From an uncultured Collinsella sp. (GTDB taxonomy: Bacteria > Actinomycetota > Coriobacteriia > Coriobacteriales > Coriobacteriaceae), in contig CAUGVQ010000094.1 of the NCBI GenBank assembly GCA_959602875.1, positions 1 to 7,796 of the forward strand: a stretch of DNA of 7,796 bases. The letters run 5' to 3'. Within the stretch, counting starts at the first letter, position 1; each line of letters opens with the position of its first letter. Position numbers and translations under genes: made by a program. This document shows, in pieces, positions 1 through 5,058 of this stretch. A model generated the notes under the pieces. It searched no databases, was not told where the DNA came from, and was given only the letters and a program-made list of their open reading frames with translations.

Positions 1-540
1 GGTTGCGATGGCAAAAGCGATGCGCACAACCATGCCGCTCGAGTAGTTCTTCAGAGGCATGTCCACGAAGTCGCGCAGCTCGGCAAAATCGACGATCTCA
101 TCGAATTTCTCGTCGATAAACTGCCTCGTGTATCCCAGAAGAGCACCGTTGAGATAGATGTTCTCACGCGCGGTGAGCTCCATGTCAAAGCCCGCGCCCA
201 GCTCGATGAGCGGCGCGATGTTGCCGCGCACGATGCACGTGCCCTCGCTCGGCTCAAGAACGCCGGCGATGATTTTGAGCATCGTCGACTTACCGGAACC
301 GTTGGTACCCACAAGGCCCACAACGTCGCCACGCTTGACTTTGAAGGAAACGTTCTTGAGCGCGCGGAACTCGCTGAAGAACAGCTCATGACGCACGAGC
401 TTGATGAAGTACTCCTTGAGGTTGTTCAGTTGCTCGGACGCCATGTTGAAGATCATGGTCACATCGTTGACCTCGATGGCGTACTCATCCGCTTGCGCCG
501 GCTCGTTGAACTGGCGATAAATTCCTGTGGGTGCTGCCAT
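1..540 (-). CDS. Polysaccharide ABC exporter, ATP-binding subunit (Wzt/TagH/RgpD type), 3' end beyond window
   Basis: This is the cytoplasmic ATPase that would power export of a lipid-linked cell-surface polysaccharide (O-antigen, teichoic acid or rhamnan type) through the permease encoded just upstream. Only the first 180 residues are visible. The Walker A motif GTNGSGKST is at residues 78–86. The stretch IELGAGFDMELTARENIYLN (about 134–153) is the characteristic Q-loop region of the Wzt/TagH branch rather than of nutrient importers. The ABC signature YSSGM is at 166–170. Walker B, the H-loop and any C-terminal carbohydrate-binding domain lie outside the window, so the Wzt-like and TagH-like subtypes cannot be separated. 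The ATG at 538–540 is supported by an AAGGA ribosome site six bases upstream, which overlaps the permease stop codon. The nine-base gap implies co-transcription and translational coupling. The family is clear; the exported polymer is unknown. Confidence 0.93.
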   Translation of the reverse strand, partial: MAAPTGIYRQFNEPAQADEYAIEVNDVTMIFNMASEQLNNLKEYFIKLVRHELFFSEFRALKNVSFKVKRGDVVGLVGTNGSGKSTMLKIIAGVLEPSEGTCIVRGNIAPLIELGAGFDMELTARENIYLNGALLGYTRQFIDEKFDEIVDFAELRDFVDMPLKNYSSGMVVRIAFAIAT

Positions 541-546
541 GATGCG

Positions 547-551
547 TCCTT
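547..551 (-). promoter_or_regulatory. Ribosome binding site of the ABC ATPase gene
   Basis: AAGGA on the minus strand lies six bases before the ATG at 540 and shares bases with the TAA stop of the permease gene (550–552). This layout suggests that ribosomes finishing the permease can re-initiate on the ATPase, keeping the two subunits in proportion. Confidence 0.7.
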
Positions 552-1410
552 AGATGTAGAGGATGAACTTGTGCTCGGTCTTGCGGAAGACGAATATACC
601 GATTACGAGCATAATGACCGCCCAGACGGTGCAGAGCAGAAGAATCTCAAGCGAGGGGTTCTGCTGCCAAAGGACGATATCGCGCATAAACGTCACGAAT
701 CCGTACATGGGGTTCATCTTGACGATGCCGATAGTCCATGCGGGGGCACCACGATCAAGCAACATCTGGAAATCCCAGAACACAGGGGTCAAATAGTTCC
801 AAGCGGTAAGAACGACGCTCCACAGGTGGATGACGTCGCGGAAAAAGACGGTGGCTGCAGAGAGCACAAGCCCGATACCGATGCAGAAGATCATAAGAAG
901 GCCCAAGCAGACCGGAAGCCAAATGAGGTGCCACGTGGGTACCACACGGAACCACAGCATAACGATCGCAACCGCAATGAGCGAAAACGCAAAGTTAACG
1001 AGTGCGAAGAGAATCTTCTGCACCGGAAAAACGAAGCGGTCGATCTTGACCTTCTTGAGCAAGGGGGCAGCATCAAGAATTGAGGTGACAGCCTTGCTGG
1101 TGGAATCGCTCATGAGCGAGTAGGTGATGTTGCCCAAGATGAGGTAGAGCGGGAAGTGCTCGATGTTGGAGCCGAGCAGGGTCGAGAAGACAACGCTCAT
1201 CACGACCATCATGAGCAGCGGGTTGAGCACGCTCCAGGCCACGCCGAGGAAGCTACGACGATATTTGATCTTGAAGTCCTTGGTCACCAGCTGCTTGAGA
1301 ACGAAGATATCCTTCTCGAAATCGTTCCGCGCATGCGAGGCGAAGGCGCCATCTTTTGTGATTGCCACGAACGGCTCCTCTGGTATCGGAATCGTAAGTT
1401 CGCTCTGCAT
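550..1410 (-). CDS. Polysaccharide ABC exporter, ABC-2 type permease (Wzm/TagG/RgpC type)
   Basis: This integral membrane subunit should form the channel through which a lipid-linked polysaccharide crosses the cytoplasmic membrane. The 286-residue product has an N-terminal cytoplasmic amphipathic segment (about 36–53) leading into YRRSFLGVAWSVLNPL (50–65), the classic start of ABC-2 polysaccharide permeases. About six hydrophobic segments follow (roughly 58–79, 86–101, 126–153, 161–186, 196–214, 256–275). The ATVFFRD stretch (186–192) after the fourth segment is conserved in this family. The length is normal for the family. I chose the ATG at 1410. The frame stays open to 1476, but that extension would put RKNRCARM-like residues before the usual N-terminus and would overlap the promoter region next to the tRNA. 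No strong ribosome site precedes either start; a GGTG lies seven bases before 1410. The ATPase gene follows after nine bases. Confidence 0.92.
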   Translation of the reverse strand: MQSELTIPIPEEPFVAITKDGAFASHARNDFEKDIFVLKQLVTKDFKIKYRRSFLGVAWSVLNPLLMMVVMSVVFSTLLGSNIEHFPLYLILGNITYSLMSDSTSKAVTSILDAAPLLKKVKIDRFVFPVQKILFALVNFAFSLIAVAIVMLWFRVVPTWHLIWLPVCLGLLMIFCIGIGLVLSAATVFFRDVIHLWSVVLTAWNYLTPVFWDFQMLLDRGAPAWTIGIVKMNPMYGFVTFMRDIVLWQQNPSLEILLLCTVWAVIMLVIGIFVFRKTEHKFILYI

Positions 1411-1442
1411 TCTAGCACACCGATTTTTTCTCAAAATTGCGC

Positions 1443-1470
1443 TTGCCATACGCCACGAGTTCTGTATACT
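1443..1470 (+). promoter_or_regulatory. Probable promoter of the tRNA-Asn gene
   Basis: TTGCCA (1443–1448) and TATACT (1465–1470) are separated by 16 bases and match the −35 and −10 consensus of the housekeeping sigma factor well. Transcription would start near 1477, about 20 bases before the mature tRNA 5' end, leaving a short leader for RNase P to remove. The same bases are the upstream region of the divergent ABC permease gene. Confidence 0.65.
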
Positions 1471-1498
1471 AGTCACTGTTGCTTGAGAGCACCTACAT

Positions 1499-1573
1499 TC
1501 CTCGGTAGCTCAATGGTAGAGCACGCGGCTGTTAACCGCGCTGTTGTAGGTTCGAGTCCTACCCGGGGAGCCA
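1499..1573 (+). tRNA. tRNA-Asn (anticodon GUU)
   Basis: The sequence folds as a full cloverleaf of 75 bases including an encoded CCA. The acceptor stem is TCCTCGG (1499–1505) with CCGGGGA, containing one T·G wobble. The D arm is GCTC…GAGC. The anticodon stem CGCGG/CCGCG holds the loop CTGTTAA with anticodon GTT. The variable loop has five bases (CTGTT). The T arm is GTAGG, loop TTCGAGT, CCTAC. The discriminator base is G, followed by CCA at 1571–1573. The GUU anticodon reads the asparagine codons AAC and AAU. It is the only plus-strand gene I accept, and it has its own promoter-like sequence and terminator, so it is probably a single-gene transcription unit. Confidence 0.97.
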
Positions 1574-1582
1574 GAACTTCCA

Positions 1583-1607
1583 ACCCGCCCTTCCGGCGGG
1601 TTTTTTA
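1583..1607 (+). terminator. Intrinsic terminator of tRNA-Asn
   Basis: A seven-base-pair stem, ACCCGCC (1583–1589) with GGCGGGT (1595–1601), encloses the loop CTTCC and runs straight into a T tract (1601–1606, followed by ATTT). It begins ten bases after the tRNA CCA. This is a textbook rho-independent terminator on the plus strand. Confidence 0.92.
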
Positions 1608-1615
1608 TTTTAAAT

Positions 1616-1653
1616 ACACTCGTTACTGCCTCCAAACACTCGCTACGGCCTCC
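1616..1653. repeat. Short tandem direct repeat, 2 copies, 20-bp period
   Basis: ACACTCGTTACTGCCTCC (1616–1633) and ACACTCGCTACGGCCTCC (1636–1653) are 18-base units differing at two positions and separated by two bases. They sit just downstream of the tRNA terminator. The function is unknown; this may be a local duplication or a protein-binding pair. Confidence 0.75.
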
Positions 1654-1746
1654 TCCCTGCTGTTTTTTTCATTATCCAGTGATTCTTTTCATTAATCTCC
1701 CCCTCTAGTTAACTAAGTGACAGAAAACGCTGACAGCTGAAAAGAA

Positions 1747-1765
1747 TGACGGCGTTTCCGTCATC
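1747..1765 (-). terminator. Possible intrinsic terminator for the glycosyltransferase transcript
   Basis: Read on the minus strand, ATGACGG, loop AAACG, CCGTCAT form a seven-base-pair stem followed by the T-rich tail TCTTTT. The orientation suits termination of transcripts from the glycosyltransferase gene, whose stop is about 220 bases upstream of the hairpin. The short stem, interrupted T tract and long distance make this tentative. Confidence 0.4.
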
Positions 1766-1820
1766 ATCATGCTCGAGTTTCCGCCATTCGCCATTATCAT
1801 GCTCGCAATTCCGCCATCAC
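1756..1820. repeat. Degenerate tandem repeat, about 23 bp, 2 full copies and 1 decayed copy
   Basis: TTCCG(T/C)CAT begins at 1757, 1780 and 1810, and the ten-base block ATCATGCTCG follows in the first two copies (1767–1776 and 1797–1806). Copy 2 appears seven bases longer because GCCATT occurs twice in tandem (1784–1796). Without that duplication, copies 1 and 2 share a 23-base period with about four differences. Copy 3 keeps only the first dozen bases. The left end overlaps the hairpin at 1747–1765. I do not recognise the repeat family. Confidence 0.65.
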
Positions 1821-1987
1821 GCGCTCAGGGCGATACGCCTGCATAGCAGAACCGGCGTGAATCGTTCGATTCGCAGAGATCCCGCTGGAAAAATGATGAG
1901 CCATGCGACATAAGCGCACGCGGAATTGGCTGGTGCAACAGACATGCAAGCTCTAGAGCCAACGCCCGCGACAAACCGAATGTGCCT

Positions 1988-3277
1988 TTACGCCTCTTCC
2001 TTCACCACGTCATCGAGCGTCATGGCGACATTGTGTGGCGTGGGCACCCAGTCGACCTTGAGGAAGAGCGCCGCAACGTTGATGGGGATATACGTCAGCA
2101 TGAACAGCGGGAAGGTAAAGAGGTTGGTAAAGAACCTCCAGCGCTTGGGGCAATGGAAATGACGGTGCTCGACGACGACGGTCACGAGCCCCATGGCGAA
2201 GAACATGAGATAGCTTGATACGAGCATGGTTATGAGCGAGACGACGCAGGAATCAAGCTCGGACGCCGTGGCGAGAAAGCCGTGGCTGAGCGTGCCCACG
2301 ACGAGAAACACGGCGTTGGCGACCATGGAGAGCATCGAGCAGATGGTGCAAGGGCCGACCGTTACAAAGAGATCGTAGGCGGCAAACCTTCTGAAGAAGG
2401 CGAAGGACTTCACCAGCCCGAGGCCGTAAGTGAAAAATACCTGGTAGAAGCCCTTTGTCCAGCGCATACGCTGCTTCCAGGACGCCTTGAAGGTAAGCGG
2501 CTGCTCGTCAAAGAACTCTGCCGGGGCGTACGCGATGCGAATCCCGTGCATAGCGCAAAACGTCGAGAACTGGATGTCCTCGGTAAGCGTATGGAAGCGC
2601 CACCCCTGCATGCCGCGCACGATGTCGGCAGAGATGAGGTAGCCCGAGCCCGACACCGCGCAGGAGGTCCCGCAAAGCATGCGAGCGTTGTTGAGGAAGC
2701 GCGCCTCGCGGATGAACCAAGTGGCGTAAGCGGCGCTGATCCACGAGCTACCGAAGTTCTTAGAGTTGCGGTAGCTCGTAACCGCCTGATAGCCCTGGTC
2801 GAACGCATCGTTCATGATGCTCACGTAATCGCGCGAGATGAGGTTGTCGGCATCGAATACAAAGAAGCCGTCGTGCTTGCCGGGGTATTCCTCGAGGATG
2901 CGACGGAAACCAAAGTCCATGACCCAGCTCTTGCCCTTGCGCGCGAGGTCGTTGCGCTCGTACACGATCGCGCCCGCCTCGCGCGCAGCCTGGGCGGTGT
3001 TGTCGGTGCAGGCGTCCGCCACAACAAAGATGTCGATCAGCTCGGCCGGATAGTCCTGGTCGCGAATGGAACGCACGAGGTTGGCGATAACGGGCTCCTC
3101 ATTGTGCGCCGCGATAAAAAAAGCGTACGTGTGGAGCTTCTTGGCCTTGGGATAGCTTACCTCGCCGCGGATAAGGCCGACAACATAGAACACGAACTGG
3201 TAGAGCGTAAGCACGCCCAGAAGCGTCATGACGACGTAGTTGAAGAGCGTAATGGGCGTGAATTCAGATAACGGCAT
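1988..3277 (-). CDS. Membrane-embedded processive family 2 glycosyltransferase
   Basis: The 429-residue product should transfer sugars from a nucleotide-sugar donor to a growing polysaccharide at the cytoplasmic membrane. An N-terminal membrane segment (about 9–35) precedes a GT-A catalytic domain with all expected landmarks: FIAAHNEE (54–61), VVADACTDNT with Asp88 (85–94), the metal-binding FDADN with Asp142 and Asp144, TED with the likely catalytic base Asp234 (232–234), and QRMRW (269–273), the QxxRW motif of processive synthases. Three or more hydrophobic segments follow (about 300–328, 341–369, 385–407). Size and architecture resemble chitin-oligosaccharide, hyaluronan and poly-N-acetylglucosamine synthases, but sugar and product cannot be read from the sequence. 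The ATG at 3277 is preferred over an open extension to 3379 because AGGAGG lies eleven bases before it and a membrane segment begins soon after. It is 126 bases from the rluD-like gene with no clear terminator between them, so read-through is possible. Confidence 0.9.
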   Translation of the reverse strand: MPLSEFTPITLFNYVVMTLLGVLTLYQFVFYVVGLIRGEVSYPKAKKLHTYAFFIAAHNEEPVIANLVRSIRDQDYPAELIDIFVVADACTDNTAQAAREAGAIVYERNDLARKGKSWVMDFGFRRILEEYPGKHDGFFVFDADNLISRDYVSIMNDAFDQGYQAVTSYRNSKNFGSSWISAAYATWFIREARFLNNARMLCGTSCAVSGSGYLISADIVRGMQGWRFHTLTEDIQFSTFCAMHGIRIAYAPAEFFDEQPLTFKASWKQRMRWTKGFYQVFFTYGLGLVKSFAFFRRFAAYDLFVTVGPCTICSMLSMVANAVFLVVGTLSHGFLATASELDSCVVSLITMLVSSYLMFFAMGLVTVVVEHRHFHCPKRWRFFTNLFTFPLFMLTYIPINVAALFLKVDWVPTPHNVAMTLDDVVKEEA

Positions 3278-3288
3278 CGGCGCGTCGG

Positions 3289-3294
3289 CCTCCT
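3289..3294 (-). promoter_or_regulatory. Ribosome binding site of the glycosyltransferase
   Basis: A perfect AGGAGG on the minus strand lies eleven bases before the ATG at 3277. The spacing is slightly long, but no other in-frame start codon lies between them. It decides the start against the upstream ATG at 3379, which would add 34 arginine-rich residues unlike the family. Confidence 0.75.
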
Positions 3295-3403
3295 GTTGAC
3301 GACCAAGGTTGTGCTGAAGTGTAACCGACTGCGCATCGTCCCGGCGGCGCCGTGCGCTGCGGCCAGGGCATTTCCGCACGGTTTCCAGATACCGAAGCCG
3401 CCC

Positions 3404-4426
3404 CTATGACAAAAGACCGAGCTGAGGCACGATCTCCTCCCCCGCCTCAGTACGCCCGAGCGAGAGCGGCGCGAGTTCATCGAGAACCTCGGCAAGGTCC
3501 CACGGCAACTCGTCGCGGCACTCGATGGTCTCGCCGGTTACGGGATGCGTGAAAGCGACCCGCCAGGAATGGAGGAACTGGCGCGTAAGGCCACGATCGG
3601 CGCGCTCGGCGTTGCGTCCTCCCCTCCCGTAAAGAGGGTCACCTACGCAAGGGTGGTTGATATGGCGCATATGGACGCGAATCTGATGGGTGCGCCCCGT
3701 GTAGAGATGGCATTCGAGCAGCGTGTAGCCATCATCGAACCGACCCGCATCGAAGCGCTCGAGAACCCTGAACGTGGTGATGGCCTGGCGAGCGAAGGGG
3801 TCGTCGGACACCGCCATCTTCTGCCGGTCGCGCGTGGAGCGGGCGATTCCGGTGTCGATGCGTCCCTCGTCCATAGCCACATAGCCGTGCACGAGCGTGA
3901 TGTAGCGCCTGTCGAGCGTGCGCAGGCGAATAAGGTCCTGAAGGGCGCGCTGCGTGTCGTCGTCCTTTGCGGCGAGCATGAGGCCGGAGGTATCGCGGTC
4001 GAGCCGGTGCACGATACCGGGACGGTCCTCGCCCTGAAGGGTGCCGAGGTGATCGATGCCGCAGTGATAGACGAGGGCGTTGGCGAGTGTGCCGTCCGCG
4101 TGCCCGTGCGCCGGATGGCATACAAGGCCGCGCTGCTTGGAGAGCACGATGAGGTAGTCGTCTTCATAGCGAATGTCGAGCGGGATGTTCTGCGCGATGA
4201 CGACGCCGGGCTCGGGTTCGTCGGGAAGCTCGACCGAAACGCGGTCCCCCGGCATGACGGCGTACTTCTTGGAAAGGCAGGTCTCGCCGTTCACCGCAAC
4301 GGCTCCGGCCTCGATGAGGTGTGCGCACGCCGAGCGCGAGGGGCAGGACTCTTGAGAGCCTAGAAACGCGTCGAGCCGCGTGCCGCGCGCAGCATCGTCA
4401 ACCAGAATATAGACGTCTCCCGCCAT
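3404..4426 (-). CDS. RluD-type 23S rRNA pseudouridine synthase (RluA family)
   Basis: This enzyme isomerises uridine to pseudouridine in structured RNA; RluD-like members with an S4 domain usually modify the helix 69 loop of 23S rRNA. The 340-residue product starts with an S4 RNA-binding domain (about 5–70, including LDAFLGSQ and VNG) and continues with the catalytic domain. GIVHRLDRDTSGLMLAAKD (137–155) carries the catalytic Asp143 of the HRLD motif. LYTGRTHQIRVHM (241–253) and HPCVGDPLYG (258–267) are the later family motifs. The length is normal. A short non-conserved tail of about 20 residues ends the protein. The ATG at 4426 shares its A with the lspA stop (TGATG); a GTG at 4429 is an in-frame alternative that adds one residue. 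The overlap indicates translational coupling to lspA. The family is certain; the exact target site is inferred from family behaviour. Confidence 0.95.
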   Translation of the reverse strand: MAGDVYILVDDAARGTRLDAFLGSQESCPSRSACAHLIEAGAVAVNGETCLSKKYAVMPGDRVSVELPDEPEPGVVIAQNIPLDIRYEDDYLIVLSKQRGLVCHPAHGHADGTLANALVYHCGIDHLGTLQGEDRPGIVHRLDRDTSGLMLAAKDDDTQRALQDLIRLRTLDRRYITLVHGYVAMDEGRIDTGIARSTRDRQKMAVSDDPFARQAITTFRVLERFDAGRFDDGYTLLECHLYTGRTHQIRVHMRHINHPCVGDPLYGRGGRNAERADRGLTRQFLHSWRVAFTHPVTGETIECRDELPWDLAEVLDELAPLSLGRTEAGEEIVPQLGLLS

Positions 4427-5058
4427 CACGCGCCGCCCTTCTCGTTCACATCCCCATAGTCCTCGCCCGCGTCAGTGTCGGCGTCGCCAGCGTCGGCTTT
4501 GCCGTTCTGCGAGGCCTTCTCCCCCGCCTTTGCCGCCGGAGAGAGGAACATGAAGCCGATGAGCGCCAATGTCACACCGACGGTGATGCCGATGTCGGCG
4601 ACGTTGAATACCGGGAAGTTGATGAATACGGTGGCGATGAAATCGGTCACAAACCCAAAGACGGCACGGTCGTAGGCGTTGCCGATGGCCCCGCCCGCGA
4701 GCATGCCAAGGCCGATCACCTCGAGGCGGGAGAGCGCCGGCGCGCGCCAAAGATAGACGGCGACCGCACACACCACGACCACCGCAAGGGCGACGAACGC
4801 GTAACCAAAGCCCGAGGCCAGACCGAACGAGACGCCGGTATTGGCGACGAAATCGAACTCGAGAACGCCGGGGATGACGGTCACGGGAAGCGCACCGGTC
4901 ATGAACGCGCGGCGCGCCATGACCTTGGTCAGCTGATCGAGGGCGAGAAACGCAACGGCGAAGCCAAGCGCCACCGCGACGCGCCATGCGCGGGAGGGCG
5001 CAAAGCTCCGTGCGCCCTCCCCTGGCGTCTCATTCTGATGGTTCGCGGCCGAGGTCAC
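4426..5058 (-). CDS. lspA: Lipoprotein signal peptidase (signal peptidase II)
   Basis: LspA is an aspartyl protease of the cytoplasmic membrane that removes the signal peptide from diacylglyceryl-modified prolipoproteins. The 210-residue product has four hydrophobic segments (about 25–42, 60–80, 84–104, 112–125 merging into the catalytic region, and 156–174 for the last) and the family motifs DQLTK (41–45), NTGVSFG (73–79), GNAYDR (126–131) and FNVADIGI (151–158). Asp130 and Asp155 are the expected catalytic pair. Two things are unusual: a 20-residue cytoplasmic leader, and a charged, low-complexity tail of about 35 residues (from about 175) rich in Asp, Glu, Gly and Lys, making the protein longer than the usual 150–180 residues. 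The start is GTG at 5058, directly after the ileS TAA with no intervening base, and GGAGG five bases upstream supports it. The gene is the middle member of a tight ileS–lspA–rluD operon. Confidence 0.96.
   Translation of the reverse strand: MTSAANHQNETPGEGARSFAPSRAWRVAVALGFAVAFLALDQLTKVMARRAFMTGALPVTVIPGVLEFDFVANTGVSFGLASGFGYAFVALAVVVVCAVAVYLWRAPALSRLEVIGLGMLAGGAIGNAYDRAVFGFVTDFIATVFINFPVFNVADIGITVGVTLALIGFMFLSPAAKAGEKASQNGKADAGDADTDAGEDYGDVNEKGGA

Larger units (their letters stand above)
1608..1987. other. Gene-free intergenic region between convergent tRNA-Asn and glycosyltransferase genes
   Basis: About 380 bases lie between the tRNA terminator and the stop codon of the minus-strand glycosyltransferase. 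I see no convincing coding sequence: short open frames here lack ribosome sites and family resemblance. The region is visibly poorer in GC than its flanks up to about 1750. It contains two sets of short direct repeats (1616–1653 and 1756–1820), a hairpin at 1747–1765, and perfect or near-perfect palindromes at 1706–1715 (TAGTTAACTA), 1859–1872 (GAATCG, TT, CGATTC) and 1950–1959 (GCTCTAGAGC). No integrase, tRNA 3'-end duplication or insertion-sequence ends are recognisable. Confidence 0.7.

Noticed and set aside
388..1083. A plus-strand open frame of 231 codons antisense to the ABC permease and ATPase
   Set aside because: Its translation is highly hydrophilic with many His, Asp and Glu residues, as expected of the complement of a membrane-protein gene. 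No motif is visible.
1411..1476. N-terminal extension of the ABC permease to 1476 or 1449
   Set aside because: The extra residues are not family-like, no ribosome site precedes either codon, and translation would need a transcript starting within or beyond the tRNA promoter.
1156..1695. A plus-strand open frame that runs across the permease N-terminus, tRNA-Asn and its terminator
   Set aside because: It reads through a certain tRNA gene and terminator, so it cannot be a real protein.
1756..1820. A CRISPR array
   Set aside because: The units are degenerate tandem repeats without regular unique spacers, and no cas genes are present.
1499..1987. An integrated mobile element at the tRNA-Asn 3' end
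   Set aside because: I find no integrase, no second copy of the tRNA 3' end and no cargo genes; the tRNA is followed at once by its own terminator.
2282..3271. A plus-strand open frame of 329 codons antisense to the glycosyltransferase
   Set aside because: It is a shadow of an intact, motif-complete gene, with charged low-information sequence and no recognisable family or ribosome site.
3318..3323. TACACT on the minus strand as a −10 box for a glycosyltransferase promoter
   Set aside because: No −35-like hexamer occurs 16 to 18 bases upstream; the sequence there is GC-rich and unlike TTGACA.
3278..3379. N-terminal extension of the glycosyltransferase by 34 arginine-rich residues
   Set aside because: The AGGAGG before 3277 and the family's short N-terminus before the first membrane segment favour the internal ATG.
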